Below the pieces are notes generated by a model that did not search any database, was not told the DNA's origin, and worked only from the letters and a program-made list of their open reading frames with translations. Source: an uncultured Blautia sp. (GTDB lineage: Bacteria; Bacillota; Clostridia; Lachnospirales; Lachnospiraceae). Taken from it: 64,000 nt of DNA. The stretch lies in the NCBI GenBank assembly GCA_900541985.1, contig UQLX01000001.1, positions 1 to 64,000 on the forward strand. Direction: 5' to 3'. This document shows positions 17,066 to 25,566 of this stretch, piece by piece. The translations under genes were made by a program, and so were the position numbers. Numbering within the stretch: position 1 is the stretch's first letter; each line of letters starts with the position of its first letter.

Positions 17066-17094
17066 TTGACTTTTACTCTGACATGAGGTATTAT
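17066..17094 (+). promoter_or_regulatory. promoter of tRNA-Leu
   Basis: TTGACT (17066-17071), 17-base spacer, TATTAT (17089-17094), about 40 bases before the tRNA. Confidence 0.65.
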
Positions 17095-17134
17095 AATCAA
17101 GCAGTCGCGAGAGAACGGCTGGTTAATAGGAAAT

Positions 17135-17218
17135 GCAGGAGTGGCGGAATTGGCAGACGCGCAGGCTTCAGGTGCCTGTGGTTGCAAGATCGTGTGGGTT
17201 CAAGTCCCATCTCCTGCA
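17135..17218 (+). tRNA. tRNA-Leu (anticodon CAG)
   Basis: The acceptor stem GCAGGAG (17135-17141) pairs with CTCCTGC (17211-17217), with discriminator A. The anticodon stem CAGGC/GCCTG encloses the loop TTCAGGT, giving CAG. A long variable arm and GGTTCAAGTCC T-arm complete a class II tRNA. CCA is not encoded. Confidence 0.97.
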
Positions 17219-17236
17219 TTATTTTTTGCAAAAAAA

Positions 17237-17280
17237 CAAGAACGGGAAGTCTTTTAACAGGGCTTCCCGTTCTTGCATTT
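17237..17280 (+). terminator. terminator after tRNA-Leu
   Basis: CAAGAACGGGAAG (17237-17249) pairs perfectly with CTTCCCGTTCTTG (17263-17275), followed by a short T-stretch. Confidence 0.8.
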
Positions 17281-17378
17281 TGAAGAATCTGTTTTGTGAG
17301 ACAGGAGATTATTATTTTCTGAAAATTCCATAAGAATTATTTTAAGCAAAACATAATTTTTTTTAGTGTCAGTATATG

Positions 17379-17407
17379 TTGAAAAACAGAATCTGTTGTG
17401 ATACAAT
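17379..17407 (+). promoter_or_regulatory. promoter of carAB
   Basis: TTGAAA (17379-17384), 17-base spacer, TACAAT (17402-17407). The leader is only about 35 bases, and I see no PyrR-type attenuator or arginine operator in it. Confidence 0.7.
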
Positions 17408-17446
17408 CTTGAAGATTTAGGATAAAACAAGAGAAAGGGAGATTGT

Positions 17447-18523
17447 ATGAAAGCATTTCTGATATTAGAAGACGGCCATGTGTTTACAGGAACCAGTATT
17501 GGTGCAGCAAGAGAAGTAATCAGTGAGATCGTTTTTAACACGTCTATGACCGGATATCTGGAAGTGATGACTGATCCTTCCTATGCGGGACAGGCTGTGT
17601 GCATGACTTATCCGCTGATTGGAAACTATGGAATCTGCTATGAGGACCAGGAGTCCAGAAAGCCGTGGATAGATGGTTTTATTGTCCGCGAATTATCACG
17701 TATCCCAAGCAACTTCAGAAGCGTTGATACTATTCAGCATTTTCTTGAAAAGTATGATATTCCGGGAATTTCCGGCATCGACACAAGAGCGCTCACAAAA
17801 ATTCTTCGTGAAAAAGGTACCATGAATGGTATGATCACGGTCGACGAAAACTACGATTTAGATGCAATTATCCCCCGTTTAAAAGCATATACAACCGGAA
17901 AGGTAGTCGAAAAGGTTACCTGCCGTGAAAAAGAAGTCCTTCCGGGAAAAGGCCCAAAAGTGGCTTTGATGGATTTTGGTGCAAAGCGTAATATTGCCCG
18001 TTCCCTGAATGAAAGAGGCTGTCAGGTGACCGTGTATCCGGCACTGACTCCTGCTGAGGAGATTCTGAAAGATCAGCCGGACGGCATTATGCTCAGCAAT
18101 GGCCCCGGGGATCCTAAGGACTGCACTTCCATTATAGAAGAAGTCCGTAAATTATATGAGTCTGACGTACCTATTTTTGCCATCTGCCTTGGGCATCAGC
18201 TTATGGCACTTGCAACAGGCGGAGATACGCATAAGATGAAATACGGACACAGAGGAGGAAACCATCCGGTGAAGGATCTTTCCACCGGAAGAGTTTATAT
18301 TTCTTCTCAGAACCATGGATATGTAGTAGATGCCGAACAGCTGGAAAAAAGAAATATTGCGAAACCTGCTTTTGTCAACGTAAACGATGGCACCAATGAA
18401 GGTATGGCTTATGTGGGCAAAAACATTTTTACCGTGCAGTTCCATCCGGAAGCCTGCCCGGGACCGCAGGATTCCAGTTACCTGTTTGACCGGTTTATGG
18501 AAATGATGGGAGGAAACAGATAA
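17447..18523 (+). CDS. carA: carbamoyl-phosphate synthase small (glutaminase) subunit
   Basis: 358 residues. The N-terminal CPSase_sm_chain domain (1-150) holds NTSMTGYLEVMTDPSYAGQ and GIDTRALT, and a class I glutamine amidotransferase domain follows, with the nucleophile in CLGHQ and the His-Glu pair in QFHPEA. It hydrolyses glutamine and channels ammonia to CarB for carbamoyl phosphate, used in pyrimidine and arginine synthesis. It has a strong promoter and GAAAGGGAG ribosome site, and its stop overlaps the carB start by one base, so the two subunits are translationally coupled. Confidence 0.97.
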   Translation: MKAFLILEDGHVFTGTSIGAAREVISEIVFNTSMTGYLEVMTDPSYAGQAVCMTYPLIGNYGICYEDQESRKPWIDGFIVRELSRIPSNFRSVDTIQHFLEKYDIPGISGIDTRALTKILREKGTMNGMITVDENYDLDAIIPRLKAYTTGKVVEKVTCREKEVLPGKGPKVALMDFGAKRNIARSLNERGCQVTVYPALTPAEEILKDQPDGIMLSNGPGDPKDCTSIIEEVRKLYESDVPIFAICLGHQLMALATGGDTHKMKYGHRGGNHPVKDLSTGRVYISSQNHGYVVDAEQLEKRNIAKPAFVNVNDGTNEGMAYVGKNIFTVQFHPEACPGPQDSSYLFDRFMEMMGGNR

Positions 18524-21500
18524 TGCCGAGAAATAAAGATATTCATAAAGTCCTTGTGATTGGTTCCGGTCCGATCATCATCGGTCAGGCGGCAGAGTTC
18601 GATTACGCAGGTACACAGGCCTGCCGTTCTCTGAAAGAGGAAGGCATGGAGGTTGTACTTCTGAATTCCAACCCGGCCACGATCATGACAGACAAAGATA
18701 TTGCTGATAAGGTATATATTGAACCTCTGACAGTAGAGGTCGTAGAACAGCTGATTTTGAAAGAAAAACCGGACAGCGTACTTCCGACACTTGGCGGTCA
18801 GGCAGGCCTGAACCTTGCTATGGAGCTGGAGGAAAAGGGTTTTCTGAAGGAACACAACGTACGTCTGATTGGTACAACCGCAGAGACCATTAAAAAAGCG
18901 GAGGACCGTCAGGAATTTAAAGATACTATGGAAAAGATCGGTGAGCCGGTGGCTGCATCCAAGGTGGTGACTACCGTAGAAGACGGTCTTGCATTTACCA
19001 ATACCATTGGATATCCGGTTGTTCTTCGCCCTGCCTATACACTGGGAGGGAGCGGCGGCGGTATCGCCAACAATGAATATGAACTGAGAGAGATCCTGGA
19101 AAATGGTCTCCGTCTTTCCCGTGTAGGAGAGGTTCTGGTAGAACGCTGTATTGCAGGCTGGAAAGAAATTGAGTATGAGGTAATGCGCGACAGTGCAGGA
19201 AACTGCATCACGGTCTGCAACATGGAAAATATTGACCCGGTGGGTGTGCATACAGGTGACTCCATTGTAGTTGCCCCGTCTCAGACACTTGGAGACAAGG
19301 AATACCAGATGCTCCGTACTTCGGCCTTGAACATCATTACAGAGCTGGGCATCACAGGCGGATGTAACGTGCAGTATGCGCTTCATCCGGAAAGCTTTGA
19401 ATACTGCGTAATCGAGGTAAATCCCCGTGTCAGCCGTTCTTCTGCGCTGGCAAGTAAAGCTACCGGATATCCCATTGCCAAGGTTGCTGCCAAGATCGCT
19501 CTGGGTTATACTCTGGATGAGATTCCAAATGCGATTACCGGAAAGACCTATGCAAGCTTTGAGCCGATGCTGGATTACTGCGTAGTAAAGATCCCGCGTC
19601 TTCCATTTGATAAATTTATCACAGCAAAGAGAACTCTTACCACACAGATGAAAGCGACCGGAGAGGTTATGAGCATCTGCCATAACTTTGAGGGTGCCCT
19701 GATGAAAGCAATCCGTTCTCTGGAGCAGCATGTGGACAGTCTGATGTCTTATGATTTTACAGGACTGGATGAGGATGAACTGATCAAGGAACTTGCTGTT
19801 GTAGATGACCGTCGTATCTGGAAAATCGCAGAAGCGATCCGGAGAGATATTTCCAAAGAATATATCCATCGTATCACAAAGATCGACCGCTGGTTTATTG
19901 ATAAGATCGCAGTCCTTGTAGAAATGGAGCAGGCACTGAAAACCCAGCCTCTTACCGGGGAACTTCTTCTTGAGGCAAAACGTCTGGAATTCCCGGATTA
20001 TGTGATCGGTAATCTCTGCGGAAGAACCGAGGCAGAAATCAAGGCTCTCCGCGAGGGTTATAATATTCGTGCTGCTTATAAGATGGTAGATACCTGTGCG
20101 GCAGAGTTTGCAGCGGCAACTCCTTATTATTATTCTGTTTACGGTGGACCGGAGACAGAGAATGAAGCAGTTGCCACACCGGATAAGAAAAAAGTTCTTG
20201 TTCTTGGTTCCGGCCCGATCCGTATCGGGCAGGGTATCGAGTTCGACTTCTGCTCTGTACACTGCACCTGGGCATTTGAAAAAGAGGGTTATGAAACCAT
20301 CATTATCAACAACAACCCGGAGACGGTAAGTACAGACTTTGACATTGCAGATAAACTGTATTTTGAGCCTCTGACTCCGGAGGATGTAGAAAACATCGTT
20401 CGTATTGAAAAACCGGACGGCGCTGTAGTACAGTTCGGTGGTCAGACAGCCATTAAGCTGACGGAAGCACTGATGAAAATGGGTGTTAAGATCCTTGGAA
20501 CATCTGCAGAAAATGTAGATGCTGCAGAGGACCGCGAGCTCTTTGACGGTATTCTGGAACAGTGTCAGATTCCGCGTCCAAAGGGAGATACCGTATTCAC
20601 AGCAGAAGAGGCAAAAGAAGTTGCCAACAGACTGGGCTATCCGGTTCTGGTACGTCCGTCCTATGTTCTTGGCGGTCAGGGTATGCGGATCGCAGTCAGT
20701 GATGAGGATGTGGAAGAATATATCGGAATCATCAACCAGATTGCACAGGATCATCCGATCCTGGTAGATAAATATCTCATGGGCAAAGAGATCGAGGTAG
20801 ATGCGGTATGTGATGGAGAGGATATCCTGATTCCCGGTATCATGGAGCATATTGAGCGTGCAGGTATCCATTCCGGTGACAGTATTTCTGTATATCCGGC
20901 ACAGACCATCAGTGAAAAAGCAAAAGAAACGATTGCAGAATATACACGCCGTCTGGCAAAAGCGCTTCATGTAGTGGGAATGATCAACATCCAGTTTATC
21001 GTCTGCGGCGAGGAAGTGTATGTGATCGAGGTGAACCCGCGTTCCAGCCGTACGGTTCCTTATATCAGCAAAGTAACCGGTATTCCGATCGTTCCGCTGG
21101 CAACGAAAGTGATTCTGGGCTACAAACTGAAAGACATGGGCTATGAACCGGGACTCCAGCCGGAAGCAAAACACATTGCCATCAAGATGCCGGTGTTCTC
21201 CTTTGAGAAGATCCGCGGTGCAGACATCAGTCTTGGACCGGAAATGAAATCTACAGGTGAGTGTCTTGGTATTGCAGAAACCTTTAACGAGGCTCTTTAT
21301 AAGGCATTTATCGGTGCAGGAATCAAGCTTCCGAAGCACCGCAATATGATTATCACAGTAAAAGAAGAGGATCATCAGGAGGTTGTTCCGATCGCAAGAA
21401 GATTCGAGGCTCTGGGCTATCGTATCTATGCTACCAGAGGAACGGCAAAAGTCCTGAAAGAAAACGGCATTAAGGCAATCCGTACCAATAAGCTGGAGCA

Positions 21501-21738
21501 GCCGGCGCCGAACCTTATGGACCTAATTCTTGGTCATAAGATTGATGTGATCATTGATACTCCGCCTCAGGGTGTGGAACATCAGAAAGACGGATTTGTG
21601 ATCCGCAGAAATGCAATTGAGACAGGAGTCAACGTACTGACCAGTCTGGATACAGCAGAAGCTCTGGTAACCAGTCTGGAAAATACAGATCTGAATCATC
21701 TGAGCCTGATCGATATTGCTACGATTGCGGAACGATAA
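18523..21738 (+). CDS. carB: carbamoyl-phosphate synthase large subunit
   Basis: 1071 residues, full length. Two homologous ATP-grasp halves are visible: the first begins KVLVIGSGPIIIGQAAEFDY, the second, near residue 556, KVLVLGSGPIRIGQGIEFDF. The oligomerisation region lies between them and an MGS-like allosteric domain ends the protein (about 935-1071), where UMP or ornithine would act in the family. NPRVSRSSALASKATG and NPRSSRTVPYISKVTG are the paired catalytic signatures. It makes carbamoyl phosphate from bicarbonate, ATP and CarA-derived ammonia. A terminator follows, so carAB is a two-gene operon. Confidence 0.97.
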   Translation: MPRNKDIHKVLVIGSGPIIIGQAAEFDYAGTQACRSLKEEGMEVVLLNSNPATIMTDKDIADKVYIEPLTVEVVEQLILKEKPDSVLPTLGGQAGLNLAMELEEKGFLKEHNVRLIGTTAETIKKAEDRQEFKDTMEKIGEPVAASKVVTTVEDGLAFTNTIGYPVVLRPAYTLGGSGGGIANNEYELREILENGLRLSRVGEVLVERCIAGWKEIEYEVMRDSAGNCITVCNMENIDPVGVHTGDSIVVAPSQTLGDKEYQMLRTSALNIITELGITGGCNVQYALHPESFEYCVIEVNPRVSRSSALASKATGYPIAKVAAKIALGYTLDEIPNAITGKTYASFEPMLDYCVVKIPRLPFDKFITAKRTLTTQMKATGEVMSICHNFEGALMKAIRSLEQHVDSLMSYDFTGLDEDELIKELAVVDDRRIWKIAEAIRRDISKEYIHRITKIDRWFIDKIAVLVEMEQALKTQPLTGELLLEAKRLEFPDYVIGNLCGRTEAEIKALREGYNIRAAYKMVDTCAAEFAAATPYYYSVYGGPETENEAVATPDKKKVLVLGSGPIRIGQGIEFDFCSVHCTWAFEKEGYETIIINNNPETVSTDFDIADKLYFEPLTPEDVENIVRIEKPDGAVVQFGGQTAIKLTEALMKMGVKILGTSAENVDAAEDRELFDGILEQCQIPRPKGDTVFTAEEAKEVANRLGYPVLVRPSYVLGGQGMRIAVSDEDVEEYIGIINQIAQDHPILVDKYLMGKEIEVDAVCDGEDILIPGIMEHIERAGIHSGDSISVYPAQTISEKAKETIAEYTRRLAKALHVVGMINIQFIVCGEEVYVIEVNPRSSRTVPYISKVTGIPIVPLATKVILGYKLKDMGYEPGLQPEAKHIAIKMPVFSFEKIRGADISLGPEMKSTGECLGIAETFNEALYKAFIGAGIKLPKHRNMIITVKEEDHQEVVPIARRFEALGYRIYATRGTAKVLKENGIKAIRTNKLEQPAPNLMDLILGHKIDVIIDTPPQGVEHQKDGFVIRRNAIETGVNVLTSLDTAEALVTSLENTDLNHLSLIDIATIAER

Positions 21739-21764
21739 GAAAAGATAAAATATGATTCAGGTTG

Positions 21765-21818
21765 AACCGACCTCCCAAAAGTCAGAGAAAATTCCTGTGA
21801 CCGGGAGGCCGGTTTTTT
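21765..21818 (+). terminator. terminator of carAB
   Basis: AACCGACCTCCC and GGGAGGCCGGTT pair as a long stem with a loop of about 26 bases and are followed by TTTTTT. Confidence 0.8.
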
Positions 21819-21908
21819 ATGGTGAAAGAGTTTCAATCCATTTTTCTTTACGGAGAAGAAAAATTGTAATATACTTGAAGAGAATAAATGAAAAGAAAGG
21901 AAAAGAAA

Positions 21909-22811
21909 ATGGATATCATTGAATTTTTGAAAGTGGTGTTTCTTGGTATTGTGGAAGGAATTACCGAATGGCTTCCTATCAGCAGCACCGGCCATATGAT
22001 ACTTGTTGATGAGTTTATAAAACTGAATGTAACAAAGGAATTTAAAGATGTTTTTCTGGTCGTGATCCAGCTTGGGGCGATTCTTGCCGTCGTCGTTCTG
22101 TACTGGAATAAACTGTGGCCATTTTACAGCAGGGAGATTCCGAAGAAGAAAAAAACAGCTATTGCAAAGCAGCCGGCCGTATTTCGGGGAATTATGACAT
22201 TTGTGGAAAGATTCTGTGACAAAGAAAAATGGATACTCTGGTTTAAAATCCTGGTGGCATGTATTCCTACCATTGTAATTGCACTTCCTTTCAATGATTT
22301 CATTGAAGCGAAATTTAACAATTATGTGGTTGTTGCAATTGCTCTGATCGTTTACGGTGTGATCTTTATTCTGATCGAAGATTATAATAAAAAAAGACGC
22401 CCCACCTGCCGTTCTCTGGAGGAAATGAGCTTTAAGACAGCCTTTTTAATTGGTATTTTTCAGGTGCTTTCAGTGATTCCGGGAACTTCACGTTCCGGAT
22501 CTACGATTATCGGAGGAATCCTTGTTGGAACTTCCAGAACAGTAGCAGCAGAATTTACGTTTTTTCTGGCAATCCCCGTTATGGCGGGAGCCAGCCTTCT
22601 GAAGCTGGTAAAGTTTGGTCTTGGTTTTACGGGGACAGAAATTCTGATTCTGCTTACCGGAGTTGTGGTTGCCTTTGTTGTTTCCATTCTGGCTATCAAG
22701 TTTCTGGTAGGTTATATCAAAAAGCATGACTTCAAAGTTTTTGGCTGGTACAGAATCGTGCTTGGAGTTCTTGTTCTGGGGTACTTTTTCGGGAAAAATC
22801 TTTTGGCATAA
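21909..22811 (+). CDS. uppP: undecaprenyl-diphosphate phosphatase (UppP/BacA family)
   Basis: 300 residues from the ATG at 21909, chosen because AAAGGAAA precedes it; an in-frame ATG at 21888 would add seven charged residues. About eight membrane helices. The two active-site motifs are EGITEWLPISSTGHM at the N-terminus and PGTSRSGST near residue 196, with the catalytic Glu, His, Arg and Ser residues kept. It releases undecaprenyl phosphate from the diphosphate form, recycling the carrier for peptidoglycan and for the surface polymer at 3-10 kb; the family also gives bacitracin tolerance. An 18-base gap leads to glpK. Confidence 0.95.
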   Translation: MDIIEFLKVVFLGIVEGITEWLPISSTGHMILVDEFIKLNVTKEFKDVFLVVIQLGAILAVVVLYWNKLWPFYSREIPKKKKTAIAKQPAVFRGIMTFVERFCDKEKWILWFKILVACIPTIVIALPFNDFIEAKFNNYVVVAIALIVYGVIFILIEDYNKKRRPTCRSLEEMSFKTAFLIGIFQVLSVIPGTSRSGSTIIGGILVGTSRTVAAEFTFFLAIPVMAGASLLKLVKFGLGFTGTEILILLTGVVVAFVVSILAIKFLVGYIKKHDFKVFGWYRIVLGVLVLGYFFGKNLLA

Positions 22812-22829
22812 AAGCGGAGGTACATACTT

Positions 22830-24326
22830 ATGGGGAAATATGTAATGGCAATGGATCAGGGGACAACCAGCTCACGCTGTATTCTGTTTGACAGGGACGG
22901 AAATATCTGCAGCCTGGCTCAGAAGGAGTTCGCGCAGTATTATCCGAAACCGGGTTGGGTAGAGCACGATCCGCATGAGATCTGGTCATCTCAGATGGCT
23001 GTGGCGACTGAAGCGATGGGACGTATCGGAGCGGATGCAGGGGACATTGCGGCTATTGGTATTACAAATCAGAGAGAGACGACCATCGTCTGGGATAAAA
23101 GAACAGGAAATCCGATATATCCGGCCATCGTCTGGCAATGCCGCCGTACAGCAGATATGATCGAGGAACTGAAAAAAGACGGATTTGCAGAAAAGATCAG
23201 AGAAAAAACAGGATTGATTCCGGATGCATATTTTTCCGGAACCAAGATCAAATGGATTCTGGACTATGTGGATGGAGCCAGAGAGGCAGCAGAAAGAGGA
23301 GAACTTCTTTTTGGAACAGTGGATACCTGGCTGATCTGGAAACTTACAAAGGGTCAGGTCCATGTTACAGATTACACAAACGCTTCCCGTACAATGTTAT
23401 TTGACATATATAAAAAGCAATGGGATGAAGAAATTCTGGAAAGGCTTCAGATTCCCCGCTCTATGCTTCCGGAGGTAAAGGCAAGCAGCTGTATTTACGG
23501 ATATACCAATGAGAATCTGATCGGAGGAAGGATTCCTATTTCCGGTGCGGCAGGAGATCAGCAGTCGGCACTTTTTGGTCAGTGCTGCTTTCATGCAGGA
23601 GATGTGAAGAATACCTATGGAACAGGCTGTTTCCTTCTGATGCATACCAGAGAAAAAGCAGTTCGTTCAGAAAACGGTCTTCTTACAACGATCGCAGTAA
23701 ATCCGGATGGAACTCCGGGATATGCCCTGGAGGGAAGTGTGTTTGTAGCAGGTGCAGCGATTCAGTGGCTTCGGGATGAGGTAAAAATTCTGGAAAGTGC
23801 GCCGGAATCAGAGCTTTACTGTCTCTCTGTTCCGGATACTGACGGGGTGTATGTGGTTCCGGCATTTACCGGATTGGGTGCGCCTTACTGGGATCAGTAT
23901 GCCAGAGGCGCGATCCTGGGACTTACCAGAGGCGCAGGCAAGGCACATCTGATTCGTGCCACAGTAGAGTCTCTGGCATATCAGGTGACCGATGTGATCC
24001 ATGCAATGGAAATGGATTCCGGTATGAAATTAAATTCGCTCAGGGTAGACGGAGGAGCAAGCACCAATAATTTTCTGATGCAGTTTCAGTCGGATCTTCT
24101 GGATGCAAGGGTAGTACGTCCGAGCTGTATTGAAACAACTGCTCTGGGAGCTGCCTATCTGGCCGGACTGTCAGTTGGTTTCTGGAAGGATGCTGTGGAA
24201 ATACAGAAAAACTGGAAGCAGGAGAGAGAGTTTTTGCCATCGATCACCGCAGAGGATCGGAAGAAGCTTCTGAAAGGCTGGAAAAAAGCAGTGGCTTGTA
24301 CCTTTCAGTGGACCAGAGAAGGATGA
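22830..24326 (+). CDS. glpK: glycerol kinase
   Basis: 498 residues, full length, FGGY family. The phosphate-1 loop is AMDQGTTSSRC, substrate contacts include NQRETT and WQCRRTAD, and TYGTGCF and GAAGDQQSALFGQ are the ATP-side motifs. It makes glycerol 3-phosphate. No glycerol facilitator or dehydrogenase is nearby. It follows uppP by 18 bases with a GCGGAGG ribosome site, so it appears co-transcribed with carrier recycling and the following lipoprotein, an unusual setting. Confidence 0.95.
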   Translation: MGKYVMAMDQGTTSSRCILFDRDGNICSLAQKEFAQYYPKPGWVEHDPHEIWSSQMAVATEAMGRIGADAGDIAAIGITNQRETTIVWDKRTGNPIYPAIVWQCRRTADMIEELKKDGFAEKIREKTGLIPDAYFSGTKIKWILDYVDGAREAAERGELLFGTVDTWLIWKLTKGQVHVTDYTNASRTMLFDIYKKQWDEEILERLQIPRSMLPEVKASSCIYGYTNENLIGGRIPISGAAGDQQSALFGQCCFHAGDVKNTYGTGCFLLMHTREKAVRSENGLLTTIAVNPDGTPGYALEGSVFVAGAAIQWLRDEVKILESAPESELYCLSVPDTDGVYVVPAFTGLGAPYWDQYARGAILGLTRGAGKAHLIRATVESLAYQVTDVIHAMEMDSGMKLNSLRVDGGASTNNFLMQFQSDLLDARVVRPSCIETTALGAAYLAGLSVGFWKDAVEIQKNWKQEREFLPSITAEDRKKLLKGWKKAVACTFQWTREG

Positions 24327-24372
24327 GGATCGGAGCCTTACAGAAACAGATTAAGAAGGAAGGGTGAATCAT

Positions 24373-25329
24373 TTGAAAAAAACAGGAAAAGTGTTATTTG
24401 TCATGAGTGCAGCAGCAATGATTGCGTTATCCGGATGCGGATCCAAAAAGCAGGAACAGGAAACGGTGGTAACGCCGGCTCCGACCGCCACGCCGACGGC
24501 TGTGCCGGTAACAGCCACACCTGCACCTACAGCTACACCCGCACCCCGCAGGATCGGTAAAAAAACATCACAGTCAAAATTTATCTATCTTACAAATAGT
24601 CTGGGAATTGATGTAAGAGAATTATATCTTATGAACTCCGGGACAGATGACTGGGGGGATAATCTGATTCCGTCAGAAACATCCATAAAAACATCAGAAC
24701 AGGTACAGCTGTTCTATACACCGGGAGAGGCGGATGCGGAGACCGGAGAGGAAACTGCTTCAGAGGAAGCGGTGTATGATATGAAACTGGTAACCGCAGA
24801 GGGGGTATCCTATGAAATTTACAGCATTGAATTCAGTGACATGGAAAAGGCGGTTCTTTCTCTGGATCAGGATACTTCGGCTGCATATCTGCGCTATATG
24901 AGTCTTTCTGAGAAAAAAGAAAAGGATACCCAGGAGGGAGAACGCCAGTCCAATGCTTATGATGACAGCGATGACAGTTATGACAGTACTTCGGACGATA
25001 CCTCCTATGACAGCACAGACAACAGTGATTCCGGCAATGACTCTTCAGACAGCGGAAGCGATGGAACATCCGGTAATTCAGGATCAGATAGCAGCGACGA
25101 TGGCACTTCGGATGATGGTTCCTATGATGATGGCACTTCGGACGACGGTTCCTATGATGACGGTACCTCGGATGACAGTACAGATGACGGTACAGATGAT
25201 GGTACAGATGATGGTTCCTATGATGATGGCTCTTACGATGATGGCTCCTATGATGATGGAAGCGGAGATGATTATGTAGATGCCGGAGGCGGAGAGGACG
25301 ACGGATATTACGACACAAATGAAGAATAA
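24373..25329 (+). CDS. lipoprotein with Pro/Thr linker and Asp/Ser/Gly repeat tail
   Basis: I place the start at TTG 24373, about nine bases after AGGAAGG; GTG at 24364 abuts that site. The signal peptide ends in LSGC, a good lipobox. Then come a Pro/Thr/Ala linker (about 30-62), a domain of about 120 residues opening YLTNSLGIDVRELYLM and WGDNL, which resembles a small domain found in many secreted bacterial proteins of unknown role, and about 115 residues of Asp/Ser/Tyr/Gly repeats (DDGSYDDGTS type). The strongly acidic tail could bind Ca2+; that is inference. It lies 46 bases after glpK and ends at a terminator. Confidence 0.8.
   Translation: MKKTGKVLFVMSAAAMIALSGCGSKKQEQETVVTPAPTATPTAVPVTATPAPTATPAPRRIGKKTSQSKFIYLTNSLGIDVRELYLMNSGTDDWGDNLIPSETSIKTSEQVQLFYTPGEADAETGEETASEEAVYDMKLVTAEGVSYEIYSIEFSDMEKAVLSLDQDTSAAYLRYMSLSEKKEKDTQEGERQSNAYDDSDDSYDSTSDDTSYDSTDNSDSGNDSSDSGSDGTSGNSGSDSSDDGTSDDGSYDDGTSDDGSYDDGTSDDSTDDGTDDGTDDGSYDDGSYDDGSYDDGSGDDYVDAGGGEDDGYYDTNEE
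25093..25270 (+). repeat. low-complexity GATGATGG-type repeats in the lipoprotein gene
   Basis: Irregular 9-, 12-, 15- and 24-base units built on GATGATGG and TCCTATGATGA encode the DDGS(Y)/DDGT(S) tail. All periods are multiples of three. Confidence 0.8.
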
Positions 25330-25360
25330 AGAGACATTTCTGATGTTTTGAAAACAAAGA

Positions 25361-25392
25361 AAGTGTCTGCCTTCAGGGCAGACGCTTTTTTT
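25361..25392 (+). terminator. terminator after the lipoprotein
   Basis: GTGTCTGCC (25363-25371) pairs with GGCAGACGC (25377-25385), followed by a run of Ts. Confidence 0.85.
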
Positions 25393-25419
25393 GTTTCCAA
25401 AAGATAAAAAACCATTTAA

Positions 25420-25540
25420 TATCGAAAAAGAAAATATTACCAAAAATATAATTGAAAAATAATGCATATTCACGAAAAAATAAAACTATATTGACAGAAA
25501 TAAGAGATAATGCTATATTAATTTTATCGAAAAGAAAATA
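25420..25540 (+). promoter_or_regulatory. pair of direct repeats flanking the kinase-operon promoter
   Basis: TATCGAAAAAGAAAATA (25420-25436) recurs with one A fewer at 25525-25540. One copy is upstream of the -35 and one just downstream of the -10 of the promoter at 25491. This is where a repressor, such as the ROK protein at the end of the operon, could bind. The role is inferred. Confidence 0.4.
25491..25519 (+). promoter_or_regulatory. promoter of the deoxysugar-type operon
   Basis: TTGACA (25491-25496), 17-base spacer, TATATT (25514-25519), about 48 bases before the kinase start. Confidence 0.75.
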
Positions 25541-25566
25541 AAAAGAAGGGAAAGGGAGGCGTGAAG

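Noticed and set aside
18478..21375. 965-codon open frame antisense to carB
   Set aside because: It mirrors carB codon use, is Cys/His/Phe-rich, and resembles no family; carB itself is certain.
24373..25329. CRISPR-like or phase-variable repeat array
   Set aside because: The repeats are short coding units inside a lipoprotein gene, without spacers, and all are multiples of three.
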